From: Spirochaetia bacterium | GTDB lineage: Bacteria > Spirochaetota > Spirochaetia > Treponematales > Treponemataceae | Assembly: GCA_900769985.1 (NCBI GenBank) | Contig: CAAGIS010000165.1 | Location: 58,472-122,471, forward strand | Length of the DNA: 64,000 nucleotides | Direction: 5' to 3' | Part shown: one piece after another, positions 8,852 through 19,276 of the stretch | Layout: every line of letters begins with the position of its first letter | Position numbering within the stretch: position 1 is the stretch's first letter | The notes under the pieces: generated by a model | What the model was told of the DNA's origin: nothing | The model's database searches: none | The model's input: the letters and a program-made list of their open reading frames with translations, nothing else | Program-made: the position numbers and the translations under genes

Positions 8852-10963
8852 ATGAAAATTAAAAAATTTTTCATTTTCTTTATCTCCTTTTTTATTTTTC
8901 TCAATTCCGCATTTTCTAAAGAAGAAAACTTAAAAGGCTATGAACTGTCAAATGCAATTTACAGTTCCGTTTCTGCAAAAAAATACAAAGCGCAGAAAAT
9001 CCAGCTTTCAAGAACAACTGAAGAAAAATTTCCATATAACATTTTAATTACGATTCAAAAGACAAAAACTGACATAAATTCAGCTTTTAGAGAATTTGAT
9101 ACAGTACTTCTAGCTTTTACACAGGAAGACATCATTAAAAGGATGGACTTTCTGTCTGACTTAATCGACTACAATTTAAATACAGATTTTAATTTTAACG
9201 TACAGATTCTGCTTACAGCATGCGATAAACAGGAACTTTCAGGCAACGAATCGATGACAGGTTCAAATGCCTACTGCAAATTAATCGAAGGAACAGAAGG
9301 ACTTTGTGCATTATGCATTAACCTTGATTCAGAAAAAGCAAATTCAATTACAAGCGGTTCTGCAAAAAAAGTCTGCCCGTTATGGCTTGTAAAGACAGCT
9401 ACTAGATGTTTTAAACAGAATGAAATTCCTGTAAACATAAAGGGCAGCAGTTTTTTGTCGCTTTATTCTTTAGGGATTTTCCAGTCAAGCAAGAGGCTTT
9501 CTTCTTATTTAAGCAGGAACATTCCGGCTGCAGAATTGAATCTCACAGGAAGCAGACTTTCTGATTATGAGCTTAATTCTCTTTTTAAAACTTTTCTTGA
9601 ACAGTTAGCAGGTCTTTCAAAATTTCAAAGTGATGTACATTACATTCCTGTAAAAATTTCAGATTCTTATTACTGGATTGGCGAACATATTACAATTGTT
9701 TTTCTTTTGATTTTAACGACAGTCAGTCTGGCAATTTTCTGCGATCTCGGCTTTATATTCAGAAAAAAGCACAGTTTTAAAACGCTTAATACAAAACGAA
9801 CTGTCCGCTCCTTTTACATTATTCCGGTGACGATTATTATCCTTACGCTGTGCCTCCTGTTCGGTCAATTTGTTGCATCGCTTTTTTACAGGACAGTTTT
9901 CAGAAATCCGCTGATTATTCTCGGCATAAAATTCATCATTTCATTAATTTTGATTTCGTTTGCATATCTGTTTGAACTTAAACTTCACAAAAGAAAATTT
10001 GCATTTGTATATGAATATATGCTTATGATTTCAAGCCTGCTGAACATCTTTATTTTTTCTGCCATTGACATTTCGCTGTTCTATCTGTTTACGCTGATTT
10101 ACCTCATCATTTTTATTTCGCGTTTTTTCAAGAATACTGCAGCAATTTATTTTTTCCTGATTTTAAGTTTTATTCCTTATGTTCTGCTGATTACACAAGT
10201 TATCGTGTATTCTACTCCTCAGCAGATTTATCCGCTGCTTTTCGGAAATGTTGTTTCAAATCTTATTTTAAGCTGTGCAATTACGCCGTTTTGCCTTATG
10301 CTTTTAAGGATTTACATTCTGATTGCAAAAAATTCTGCAAAGGGAATGAAAAATACACAAAATAAAGCAATTTCGGAATTAGACAAAATCAACCGAAAAC
10401 TAAAAAAACGTTTTCAAAAAACTTATGCATTCATTCAAATCCTGACAATTCTATTTTTTGCCCTGATTATAATCCTTGCAAGCCGAGAACTGCGCATACA
10501 GTTTTCAAGGAACATTGAATTACGCAGACAAAACGGAATTATCGAAGAATCACCAGAAGCAAATCTTTTAAAGGCTTCTTATACTGATTCAAATTATTAC
10601 GGCGGAACTATACGTAAAATCTTTATCAATGCAGAAAAAAAACCGCTGCGCATTGAAGTTTTTGTTACAGGGCAGACAGACAATCCTGTTTTTTATACGG
10701 CTTATACTTATTCGCAAACAGAAAAATCAAATCAGGTTCAGTTTGACCTTCCAGACTATCCGCCTAAAAAATTTGAAATTTCGTATACGCCTGACAATTC
10801 AGTTTTAAGTACGGTAGATATTTTTGCCTACTACGACGAAAAAGACTATCCTGAAGAAAACATAGACCAAAACGAAAATGCTTCAAAATCAAGACATAAA
10901 ACTTTTATAAAAGAAAAAGTTTCGCTTTCAATAAATATCACTAGACCAGCAGGAAAAATATAA
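8852..10963 (+). CDS. Unrecognised polytopic membrane protein
   Basis: I do not recognise this 703-residue protein. It has a signal peptide (residues 1-22, ending SAFS), an extracytoplasmic domain to about 275 with several cysteines, about seven transmembrane segments (roughly 278-303, 321-346, 354-376, 387-408, 409-426, 431-455 and 465-492), a short positively charged cytoplasmic loop, a further segment near 524-544, and a C-terminal extracytoplasmic domain of about 150 residues that looks beta-rich. No catalytic motif is evident. The dinB-containing ORF starts 1 base after its stop, so the two are co-transcribed. The gene probably starts at its transcription start point. Confidence 0.7.
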   Translation: MKIKKFFIFFISFFIFLNSAFSKEENLKGYELSNAIYSSVSAKKYKAQKIQLSRTTEEKFPYNILITIQKTKTDINSAFREFDTVLLAFTQEDIIKRMDFLSDLIDYNLNTDFNFNVQILLTACDKQELSGNESMTGSNAYCKLIEGTEGLCALCINLDSEKANSITSGSAKKVCPLWLVKTATRCFKQNEIPVNIKGSSFLSLYSLGIFQSSKRLSSYLSRNIPAAELNLTGSRLSDYELNSLFKTFLEQLAGLSKFQSDVHYIPVKISDSYYWIGEHITIVFLLILTTVSLAIFCDLGFIFRKKHSFKTLNTKRTVRSFYIIPVTIIILTLCLLFGQFVASLFYRTVFRNPLIILGIKFIISLILISFAYLFELKLHKRKFAFVYEYMLMISSLLNIFIFSAIDISLFYLFTLIYLIIFISRFFKNTAAIYFFLILSFIPYVLLITQVIVYSTPQQIYPLLFGNVVSNLILSCAITPFCLMLLRIYILIAKNSAKGMKNTQNKAISELDKINRKLKKRFQKTYAFIQILTILFFALIIILASRELRIQFSRNIELRRQNGIIEESPEANLLKASYTDSNYYGGTIRKIFINAEKKPLRIEVFVTGQTDNPVFYTAYTYSQTEKSNQVQFDLPDYPPKKFEISYTPDNSVLSTVDIFAYYDEKDYPEENIDQNENASKSRHKTFIKEKVSLSINITRPAGKI

Positions 10964-10964
10964 G

Positions 10965-13900
10965 ATGCAGGAAAATTTTACAAAGTGTTTTTTTCATGTT
11001 GATTTAGATGCCTTTTACGCTTCTGTCGAACAACTCGTTCACCCGGAATACAGAAATAAACCTGTAATAATTTCCGGCAATCCTCATCAAAGACGCAACG
11101 TAGTTTCAACTGCATCTTACGAAGCAAGAAAATTCGGAGTTCATTCTGCAATGCCTGCAATCAAAGCTTTTGAACTTTGTCCTCAGGGAATTTTTATCGA
11201 ACCGAACATGAAGCTTTACTTTGAATATTCAGAAAAAGTAATGACAGTTTTAAAAGATTTTTCGCCTGACATATTGCAGCTTTCAATTGACGAAGCATGT
11301 CTTGACATGACAGGAACTTCCCGCCTTTTTGGTGAACCAATAGAAGCGGCAAAAAAAATCAAGGAAACAGTAAAAGAAAAAATCGGACTTACGATTTCAA
11401 TAGGAATTGCAACTAATGCCTACCTTGCAAAAATCTGTTCAGACATAAAAAAGCCTGACGGTCTTTTTCAAATTCTCCCTGGAGAAGAAGAGAACTTTAT
11501 GCAGAATCTTCCGTTAAAAAAAATCTGGGGAGTCGGAGAAAAAACTCTTGCAAGGTTAAACTCTTCAGGTTTTAAAAATGTCAGTGATATAAAAACACAT
11601 TCAAAGAATTTTTTAAAAGGAATTTTCGGTGAAGCAACGGCTTCATTTTTATACAATGTTTCACGCGGACTGGAACCTGAAAATTTTCGTTCAGAACCTA
11701 AATCCCATTCTCTTAGTGCAGAAACGACTTTTGAATTTGACTTGACGGAACGAAATGCAATCGAAACGAGTCTGCTTGAATTATGTTCTGAAGTGATGGA
11801 ACGGCTTTTAAAAAACAATCTCACAAGCTTTACTGTTCACCTGAAAATTCGTTACGAAGATTTTTCGACAGTAAACATTCAGTCAACTTTTGAAACGCCT
11901 GTTTTATGCACTGATGATTTTTATGCAAGAGCCTGCGCCCTATTTGATAAAAAGTATGATTCGTCACGGGGAATACGGCTTTTGGGAGTCGGAGTTCAAA
12001 ATGCGGTAAGTTCTTCGCAAATTGTTCAGCCTGAATTATTTGAAGATGGGAACAAAAAAAAGCAGATAATCGAAAAAACAATTTTAGATATAGAATCAAA
12101 ACACCCTGACGTAAAAATTCACAAAGCGCGGCTTCTGCATAAAACAAGAATGATTTTTGCTTCACTTTTACTTTTATTCTGCAATTTAAAAACAACAGAA
12201 GCGCAGTCACTAACAGAAAACTCAGTACGCCCGGAGCAGACTTCTGTAACGGCAGAGAACGCAGGAACAATTAACAACGATTCTTTGATTGAACCAAAAA
12301 CAATGCAAAACGGAACTTCGCTTTTTAATTACGGAAACGACGATTTTAATATAGAGTTTATTGCAGACGGTTTCTGGAATCTAAAACTTTTTCAAACAAC
12401 GACTGCGACATTCGGTTACGGAAAGGATTTTTCAACTTCATTTTCGCTTCCTGTTTTTGAGCAGAATGTTGATTTGTCGCTTTGGTTTTTACTGAACAAT
12501 CACTGGTATATACAGGGCGCATTTGCAGACAAATTCAACAAAAACACGATTGCGCTCGGTTATTACGGTGACGGCATCGTAAAAGATGTAAAGCTTTCAA
12601 ACAGAAACATAGTTTTTCCTGACACTTATTCTCTGTCAGACATTTCGCGTTCAATCGGCGGAGGTGACAATCAGGCGCCGGGAATAAGTGCAAATTTTTC
12701 TGACAAAAAATGGACTGTTGACACGGTGTTCCGCTATGACATGCTTTCGACTTTTGATAAAACATATTATGGAAAGAACACTGTCAGCAATGTTAAAATT
12801 CCAAAAGAAAATTTTTTGACAGGTTCAATATATGTTCTGCCTAATTCTGAAAACGTAAAGCACATAATTTCGGTTTACGTAGAATCTTCGCAAGGAACGT
12901 TTACTGATGAGGCAGGAAGAAAATATAAAAAAATTTCATCAAATGATTTTTTAATTCTGCCTTCCCGAAATCAGCTCATACTGTCAAAAGATGCCGCCGC
13001 AGGAAAAACAAACGGTGTCCTTCCCTGCATTTTACTTGAATTTGATTCTGCAGCAAAGGAAATACTTTCGTCTGATTTAGGAAACTTCGGAACTGCATCT
13101 TCTGCTGGCTCAGGTTATCTTGGCGAAATACAGAATTTTTTTGGCAGCAGTTTAAAATCAAAATTCAAAATCCCAAATATTTCTTCTTATTCTTACGGCG
13201 CAAAAAAAGGAGGTTTAAGCGTACCTGACAAAACTGGAGAAGAGACTGATGGTTTTTTTGTATTACTCAATTCAAAGCAAATGCTTTTACTCCAAAACTC
13301 ATCTGGGTTTTCTCCTTTTGCAGCAGCTTTCAGATATGACGGCGGAACAACTCAGATTCAGGACGTACAGGTTGCATCAGCTTCCACAGAAACGCAGAGC
13401 AAGACTTATTCTGCAGTAATTGCCGATACAATCGATACGATGAAGTCTGATTTTTTTTATACAAAAAGAATTTACGTTGATGTCTATAATAAGGACTATA
13501 CGCTTTCGTCTACAGGCATTTCAGGAAAAAAAATTACATACTCATCACCTGAAATAAATTTTCCGTTCGCAGACGTAAGTCCTGGAACTTATCTTGGTTT
13601 TGACTCTGCAAACGATGAATGTATCATGCTCAAATCTTTTACGCAGTCATCACGCCTTGACATCGGAACAAAAGCCGTCGCAGGAACTGTTTACGTTTAT
13701 AAAAACGGAATTCTCGACAGTTCTGCAAAATATAATCCACAGACAGGAGAAGTTACCCTGCTGTCAGGTATTTCTGATTCAGACAAAATTTATATTACTT
13801 GGTGCGAAGAATCATCTGACTCAAAATCAGGAATGTTATCAGGCGCAATAGGATTTAAATATAATTTTCTTGAAAATCTTTCAGGCGATATTGCAGCTGC

Positions 13901-16900
13901 AACAAGATGGTCGTTAAGCCCTGACCTGCAGTATGCTGAATACAACCGCCCTGCAAATGCGTACACGACAATTTCTTCTAAAATAAACTGGCAGGAAGAG
14001 AAACTTTCGCTTTCAAATACAATCGGCGCAACGCTCCAGATTGACAACATAACAGGAAACTATAAAATCTCAAGCCTTGACAGTGCAAAACCGTCGACTG
14101 CATATCTTACTCAAAGTGCCGCAAAAAACCTGCCTTCAAATTTTACTCCGTTCATCAATTTGCGGCAAAACGAAAACACATCTGATAAAGCAGAACTTAC
14201 AAGTGCAAATAACTGTTCCGTTGAAAAACAGCAGGGGTCTTTAGATTCAGAAATTTCAGGATACAAAATTCCTGTAAGTTATAATTTTGTAAATGCGAAA
14301 GACACTCTTGAACCAGAAGAAGTTCTCTGGGCATCAAATACAGTTTCATTAAATTCTGCAAAAGGAGTTTTATCAAACGCTTCAAAATTTTCTATTGCAG
14401 TTAAGCTCTCGGAAGAATTCTATCAGCTGGCAGTTTTAGCTGACACAAGCACAAAAATTTATCTGCAGCTCGGAGTTTCATCGGAAGAAGATATTACAGT
14501 TGAAAACAAAGGCAATATTCCGACATGGAAAATTTTTGATTCAAACTCTTCTGCAGTCTGCTTCGATGTTGAAAGTCCTGTCAGCTTATCAAAAGATAAA
14601 TGGCAGACAGTTTCTGTTATTGTAACAGACATCGACCGCGCTTTTTTTTCTGAAAATTACAATGCGCGCATAATCATCACGACTTCAAAAAAGCCTGAAA
14701 ACAGCAACCTGTATTCCGGCACTGTTTTTATAGGACCGTATGAAGTCGTCACACAGGGAATATACACTGCTTCTGACAAAGGTTTTTCAGTTTCAACAGA
14801 GCAGATAAAACAGACAAATCCAGCTGTTACAAAATTCAATAAAGATTCAAATTATACTCAAAACGTAAACTGGACAATAGATTCTTTTTCTGCCGCAGAA
14901 CTTCCGAATGTAATAAGCGATTCAAAAATTACTGTTTACAAATATTTTGACGAAGTTGATTTTTCATCTTATAAAAATGTTAATCTATATTTTTCATATT
15001 CCGTATCAGGAGAATCGCTTGACCCGTCAGCACTTAGAGAAGATGATTTTCCGCTGACTGTGATTTTTGACAGAGATGCTCCGAGTGCAGAAGAAGACGG
15101 ATCAAAAGCAGTTGAATTAAAAATCCACTCGTCAAGTTTAAAAGAGTTTATTGATTATGAAGAAAATATTTTAGGTGCATGTTCAAAGATGCATAAACTT
15201 GAAATCAATCAGATTTCAAAAGAAGTTTTTATTGACGGAAAAAAAATTGATGGTGTTTCACTTTATGTAAATCCAAACGTAATTCCGACAAGAGTAAAAA
15301 TAAAAGTTGATTCAATTACAAAACATAACGATTCCAGCAATTACGGTGACAGTCCGCGCATTTACCAGAAAGGCCGTTTTTCGATTGACGAACTTTATCT
15401 GTCAGACAATTCTCCAAAAGTCATTCTTCAGGATCAGCTCAAAGCAAATTTCAAGCATGACGGAGACATCATTCAGATAAAAAATTTTCCACTTCTCAAA
15501 GATGCAAGTTTTAGTGCTGCAGGAAATTTTACAGGGACGCTTCATTCAGACAATTCCTTTACAGACAAATTCACGCTTTCAGGAAATGCAAACGCAGGTA
15601 TTACGATTGCGACAATAAAAATTACAAATGAAATCGGTAAAAGTTCTGATTCAAAAAACAACATCACGTCAGCAGGACACACAATAAAAACGACACAGCC
15701 TGTTTTAAAATTTGCTTCGCTTGAAGAATCATTTTTAACAAACAAAGATGAAAAATCTGCAGCAAAAGAAAATTCTCTGACATTAAATTTCAATAATTTA
15801 CATCTTCCGCTGATTTTAAAAGGAACTGCAAAAGTTTCTTCTGATTCCTGGGCTGTAACGCAGGACATAAACAATTCACTTCAATTTTCTGCAGGGAACA
15901 GATTTAAATATACTTTTCTTGCATCTGTAAAAGCAAATCAGAAAAAGCTGCCGGGCAATCAGGGCATCGAAAAAATTTCAACTTCAAATTATTTTGATAC
16001 CTGGCTTGAATCTTCAAAATTCCAGTTTTCGACAGGTGACAGTCTTGCATCAAAAAGAATCATAAACGGAAATATCAGCAACACTTTTTCTTTTCCGTTT
16101 GCATCGTTCGCACCGCAAATAACTTTCGGCGAAAACGGAACTTATACTTCAAGCTCACAAACTTCATATTCAGACACGACAAATTTTACGACAACAATTC
16201 CTTTTAAAATCAAAAACCAGACTTTTTCTTTTTCATATTCAAAGTCAAGTTCATTAATACAAAACGTTAAAAAAGGAGGTTCGTACTTCACTGATACAAA
16301 AACAATGTGCGCTTCTATGTCAAAACGTGACTGGTATTTTCTTGCTTTCCCTGTTTACGATTTAATCAATGCAGGACTTGCTGAAAAAGTTTTAAAAACA
16401 TTGCCCACTCAAGAAAAGCAGAGCGAACTTACAGACGGAACAATCGCCCAAAGCGCAAACTACAACGGCTCATATAATTTTTCATGGAAACGGCCGCTTT
16501 TTGCTTCTAAATACGATTTGTTTGTACCGGCAATCGCAACGCTCTCTTTTGCACGCGATATTTCGACTGCCGAAAACATCGCAGACACTTATCAGTTAAA
16601 AGGAACTGTAGGCTACACTTCAATTAATATTTTTTCTGCAAACGGAAGCTTTCCTGTTTTAAAATGGTGTTCATCAGATGAATACAACTTCAGTTTTCAG
16701 TCAACGCTAAAAATTCCGCGCAATGACCCGGAAAACATAAAGCAACTGTATTCGGCATATCTGCAGGCAAATTTCTACAGAACGCAGGAAGATGTCTTGC
16801 GCACTGCACTGCAGTTTTCGTTTCAGGACACTGCAAACTGGAACGGAAAAGCAACGCTGCTTTACAAAAGGCAGACGCACTTTACGCCGGTTTTGGAAAT

Positions 16901-17171
16901 CGTAAAACTTTTCAACAGAAATTTTGATTATTCAAATGTAAACATTTCAAGAACAAATTCCTTAAACTTCTGCATTTCTTCTTCTCAGGCAAGTTCTACA
17001 AATTCAAAACGAAAAGAGTATCAGTCTATTGAACTTTCACATTTAATCGAGTTCCAGATTTTAAAACAGTTTTCAATTAATGCAAGCATTTCAGGAATCT
17101 TTACGCACACAAAAGATGAAGTCTGTTCAATTTCCTGTACTCTTGGACTTGGAGGAAAACTCCAGTTCTAA
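10965..17171 (+). CDS. dinB: DNA polymerase IV fused in frame to an outer-membrane-type protein
   Basis: One uninterrupted frame of 2068 codons. Residues 1-391 are a complete Y-family polymerase: HVDLDAFYASVEQ (D13, likely steric gate Y18), SIDEACLD (D109, E110; the usual Tyr is Cys), a helix-hairpin-helix region near 190, a little-finger domain, and a clamp-binding QPELF at 355-359. DinB proteins normally end near residue 390. Here the frame continues into an internal Met396 followed by a signal-peptide-like stretch (MIFASLLLLFCNLKTTEAQS). The next 1650 residues are rich in Ser, Thr and Asn with alternating beta pattern, ending GLGGKLQF with a terminal Phe as in outer-membrane barrels. I do not recognise its family. 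No ribosome-binding site or internal promoter precedes Met396. It is either a true fusion, a separate gene with unmarked initiation, or a lost stop codon. Confidence 0.8.
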   Translation: MQENFTKCFFHVDLDAFYASVEQLVHPEYRNKPVIISGNPHQRRNVVSTASYEARKFGVHSAMPAIKAFELCPQGIFIEPNMKLYFEYSEKVMTVLKDFSPDILQLSIDEACLDMTGTSRLFGEPIEAAKKIKETVKEKIGLTISIGIATNAYLAKICSDIKKPDGLFQILPGEEENFMQNLPLKKIWGVGEKTLARLNSSGFKNVSDIKTHSKNFLKGIFGEATASFLYNVSRGLEPENFRSEPKSHSLSAETTFEFDLTERNAIETSLLELCSEVMERLLKNNLTSFTVHLKIRYEDFSTVNIQSTFETPVLCTDDFYARACALFDKKYDSSRGIRLLGVGVQNAVSSSQIVQPELFEDGNKKKQIIEKTILDIESKHPDVKIHKARLLHKTRMIFASLLLLFCNLKTTEAQSLTENSVRPEQTSVTAENAGTINNDSLIEPKTMQNGTSLFNYGNDDFNIEFIADGFWNLKLFQTTTATFGYGKDFSTSFSLPVFEQNVDLSLWFLLNNHWYIQGAFADKFNKNTIALGYYGDGIVKDVKLSNRNIVFPDTYSLSDISRSIGGGDNQAPGISANFSDKKWTVDTVFRYDMLSTFDKTYYGKNTVSNVKIPKENFLTGSIYVLPNSENVKHIISVYVESSQGTFTDEAGRKYKKISSNDFLILPSRNQLILSKDAAAGKTNGVLPCILLEFDSAAKEILSSDLGNFGTASSAGSGYLGEIQNFFGSSLKSKFKIPNISSYSYGAKKGGLSVPDKTGEETDGFFVLLNSKQMLLLQNSSGFSPFAAAFRYDGGTTQIQDVQVASASTETQSKTYSAVIADTIDTMKSDFFYTKRIYVDVYNKDYTLSSTGISGKKITYSSPEINFPFADVSPGTYLGFDSANDECIMLKSFTQSSRLDIGTKAVAGTVYVYKNGILDSSAKYNPQTGEVTLLSGISDSDKIYITWCEESSDSKSGMLSGAIGFKYNFLENLSGDIAAATRWSLSPDLQYAEYNRPANAYTTISSKINWQEEKLSLSNTIGATLQIDNITGNYKISSLDSAKPSTAYLTQSAAKNLPSNFTPFINLRQNENTSDKAELTSANNCSVEKQQGSLDSEISGYKIPVSYNFVNAKDTLEPEEVLWASNTVSLNSAKGVLSNASKFSIAVKLSEEFYQLAVLADTSTKIYLQLGVSSEEDITVENKGNIPTWKIFDSNSSAVCFDVESPVSLSKDKWQTVSVIVTDIDRAFFSENYNARIIITTSKKPENSNLYSGTVFIGPYEVVTQGIYTASDKGFSVSTEQIKQTNPAVTKFNKDSNYTQNVNWTIDSFSAAELPNVISDSKITVYKYFDEVDFSSYKNVNLYFSYSVSGESLDPSALREDDFPLTVIFDRDAPSAEEDGSKAVELKIHSSSLKEFIDYEENILGACSKMHKLEINQISKEVFIDGKKIDGVSLYVNPNVIPTRVKIKVDSITKHNDSSNYGDSPRIYQKGRFSIDELYLSDNSPKVILQDQLKANFKHDGDIIQIKNFPLLKDASFSAAGNFTGTLHSDNSFTDKFTLSGNANAGITIATIKITNEIGKSSDSKNNITSAGHTIKTTQPVLKFASLEESFLTNKDEKSAAKENSLTLNFNNLHLPLILKGTAKVSSDSWAVTQDINNSLQFSAGNRFKYTFLASVKANQKKLPGNQGIEKISTSNYFDTWLESSKFQFSTGDSLASKRIINGNISNTFSFPFASFAPQITFGENGTYTSSSQTSYSDTTNFTTTIPFKIKNQTFSFSYSKSSSLIQNVKKGGSYFTDTKTMCASMSKRDWYFLAFPVYDLINAGLAEKVLKTLPTQEKQSELTDGTIAQSANYNGSYNFSWKRPLFASKYDLFVPAIATLSFARDISTAENIADTYQLKGTVGYTSINIFSANGSFPVLKWCSSDEYNFSFQSTLKIPRNDPENIKQLYSAYLQANFYRTQEDVLRTALQFSFQDTANWNGKATLLYKRQTHFTPVLEIVKLFNRNFDYSNVNISRTNSLNFCISSSQASSTNSKRKEYQSIELSHLIEFQILKQFSINASISGIFTHTKDEVCSISCTLGLGGKLQF

Positions 17172-17194
17172 AGTTAATCTTGATTTTTTACGTT

Positions 17195-19276
17195 TTATTT
17201 CAACGGTGAAAAATACCCTGTTTCATCCCTTCCGCTTCTGTTTAAAACGTAAGTTTCAATTTCGACAGGAAGGTATGCCCTGCCCAAATCTGTCGGCAGC
17301 GAAGACGTATATGACAAAGAATAAAGTCCGTTCGGAATTTCAAGCATATCAGTAACTACATTTGAAAGACCTTGCTGCCTGTAAACGTAATAGAATTTTC
17401 CGTTTGCTTTTTTTACGATGTAATCAAGTTCTTCTTCAACAACTGTATTTTGCGTAAGCTGAACTACAGAAAAACTTATTCCGTTATTGTTCATGTAAGA
17501 CGTCAAATCAGAAATTCCGTACTGTTCAAAAGAAGAATCGTCAAGGCGTCCCTGCGTTATGTAAATTATTCCGCGTTTTGCTTTTGCATTTATAAGTTCA
17601 TTTACAGCAAGCCTCATTGACAAATCAAAAGAATAGTTTTTTGACAATCTTGACTTTAATGCTTTTGAAGAAAATTTTAAAAGACCGTCCGGGCTTCCTT
17701 TATATTCGACAGCAGGAATTTTTGAAGAACTTATAACAGTAATGTCTCCGACTCCGACCATATTTTTAGCAATTTCCCTTACTGCAAAATCAAGTGATTC
17801 GCTGTAGTCTGCCATATAAAGCGAACGATCAATCAAGATGACTAAATCCTGCTGTTTATCTTCTGATGCACCGCCTTCAAAACGTACGTTTGCACACGGC
17901 TGCCTGTTTTCCGTCAGATAAAAGTTTTCGCTTTTTAACCCGACAATATCCTGTCTGCTTCTGTTCTGAATCCTTACATCAACAGTAACATTTGGAAAAT
18001 TAACGGCATTTACGCGTTCAATCTGAACAAAAAGTCCGCCGAGAAGTTCAGACATTTTTGCCATTATATAGACTTCATTCGTTAAAAAATCGCTTACGAC
18101 TATATTTCCGTTTTTATCTGGAACTGCGCATGTAATTCTTGACGGGGCATTACCAAGATATGCGTTTTCAAAAACAATTCCGCTTCCTGTTTCTACAGTG
18201 CTGACATGCTTTCTGTCAGAAACAATCAGATAACCGTCTGAGTATTTCATGCTTTCAGGAAAATCAAATGTCTTTTCTTCTACAAGAATGTCTTTAAAAT
18301 TTCCGCTCAAGTCAAATTCATAAATTCCGCCTGTAACACTGTCACAGACAAAAACGCTGTCATCACAAATTGCAATTCCTGTAGGTGCTTTTAAACCTTC
18401 AAAATATTCGCTTTTTGTTCCAAAATTAAAAAGTCCGTTTCCGTCTTTATCAAAAACAGCAATGCGCGCATTACCAAAATCAGAAACATAAATATTTCCG
18501 TTGTCGTCCTGACATACATACTGGGGACCTACAACTTCGCCTATTCCACGTCCAGTTTTACCGATGTATTTTTTAAATAAACCGTCAGGTGACAAAACAG
18601 AAAGCCTGTTCCCTGCACTTTCCGTAACAAGAAGGTTTCCATCATGCAGCCTTATAATATCTACAGGCCTGTCAAAACCTGTAACAGAACCAGTAATACG
18701 CCGTATTATCATTCCGTTTACGTCAAAAAGCAGAAGTTCGTTTGAACCGTAAGCCAGAACCCATAATGTTCCGTCAGAATTAGGAAGTACAGAAATCGGC
18801 TGAGTAAACAAATATTTATTTTCACTTGAAATCCCCGAAAAGCTACCTGTTTCCGTATAACGTTCTTCATACGAAGGCTTGATGTCAGTAACACGACGCT
18901 CGCGTACGATTTCAAGCCTGTTGTCAAGCACAAGACCGCCGTAACCGGCATCCTTTGCAAACTGCCATTGACGTATTGCAGCCCCTTCCATTCCTGCCCT
19001 GTAATACGATTTTCCAAGCCAGTCAATAATCAAATTTTCTTCAGGAAGATAAGAAAGCGCTTTTTCAAACTGCATTATGGCATCATTAAACATTCCCCTG
19101 TAATAAGACTGAACTCCGCGCCTGAATTCTTCTTCTGCAAAACCAGCCTCCGCAGAACGCTTATAAGAAGACTCATTATTTGAATCTTCAAACAAATCTG
19201 CAGAAAAAGCATTGTTCATGCCGGAAAAAACAATAAGACAAAAAGACAGTAAAAAAATATTTTTATAAAACTTCAT
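17195..19276 (-). CDS. Exported TPR / NHL-propeller / VWA-like protein
   Basis: A 693-residue exported protein. The signal peptide ends near residue 25 (MNNAFSA). Residues 45-115 form TPR-like repeats (VQSYYRGMFNDAIMQFEKAL). Residues about 160-410 carry NHL-type beta-propeller repeats such as DRPVDIIRLHDGNLLVTESAGNR and NGNIYVSDFGNARIAVFD. Residues about 470-640 resemble a von Willebrand A fold: DLVILIDRSLYM looks like a degenerate DxSxS metal site, with an ITQGRLDDSS strand later. It probably acts as a periplasmic or surface scaffold; no enzyme role is suggested. Its start overlaps the end of the TPR gene upstream by 4 bases. It converges on the dinB fusion ORF, 23 bases away. Confidence 0.75.
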   Translation of the reverse strand: MKFYKNIFLLSFCLIVFSGMNNAFSADLFEDSNNESSYKRSAEAGFAEEEFRRGVQSYYRGMFNDAIMQFEKALSYLPEENLIIDWLGKSYYRAGMEGAAIRQWQFAKDAGYGGLVLDNRLEIVRERRVTDIKPSYEERYTETGSFSGISSENKYLFTQPISVLPNSDGTLWVLAYGSNELLLFDVNGMIIRRITGSVTGFDRPVDIIRLHDGNLLVTESAGNRLSVLSPDGLFKKYIGKTGRGIGEVVGPQYVCQDDNGNIYVSDFGNARIAVFDKDGNGLFNFGTKSEYFEGLKAPTGIAICDDSVFVCDSVTGGIYEFDLSGNFKDILVEEKTFDFPESMKYSDGYLIVSDRKHVSTVETGSGIVFENAYLGNAPSRITCAVPDKNGNIVVSDFLTNEVYIMAKMSELLGGLFVQIERVNAVNFPNVTVDVRIQNRSRQDIVGLKSENFYLTENRQPCANVRFEGGASEDKQQDLVILIDRSLYMADYSESLDFAVREIAKNMVGVGDITVISSSKIPAVEYKGSPDGLLKFSSKALKSRLSKNYSFDLSMRLAVNELINAKAKRGIIYITQGRLDDSSFEQYGISDLTSYMNNNGISFSVVQLTQNTVVEEELDYIVKKANGKFYYVYRQQGLSNVVTDMLEIPNGLYSLSYTSSLPTDLGRAYLPVEIETYVLNRSGRDETGYFSPLK

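Noticed and set aside
12115..12149. Internal leaderless promoter for the outer-membrane half of the dinB ORF.
   Set aside because: A weak CATAAA lies 6 bases before Met396, but the position for -35 reads AAATTC, which does not match.
13594..13851. Additional open frames inside the large dinB fusion ORF on both strands.
   Set aside because: They are overlapped by the long frame, lack start signals, and show no recognisable protein features.
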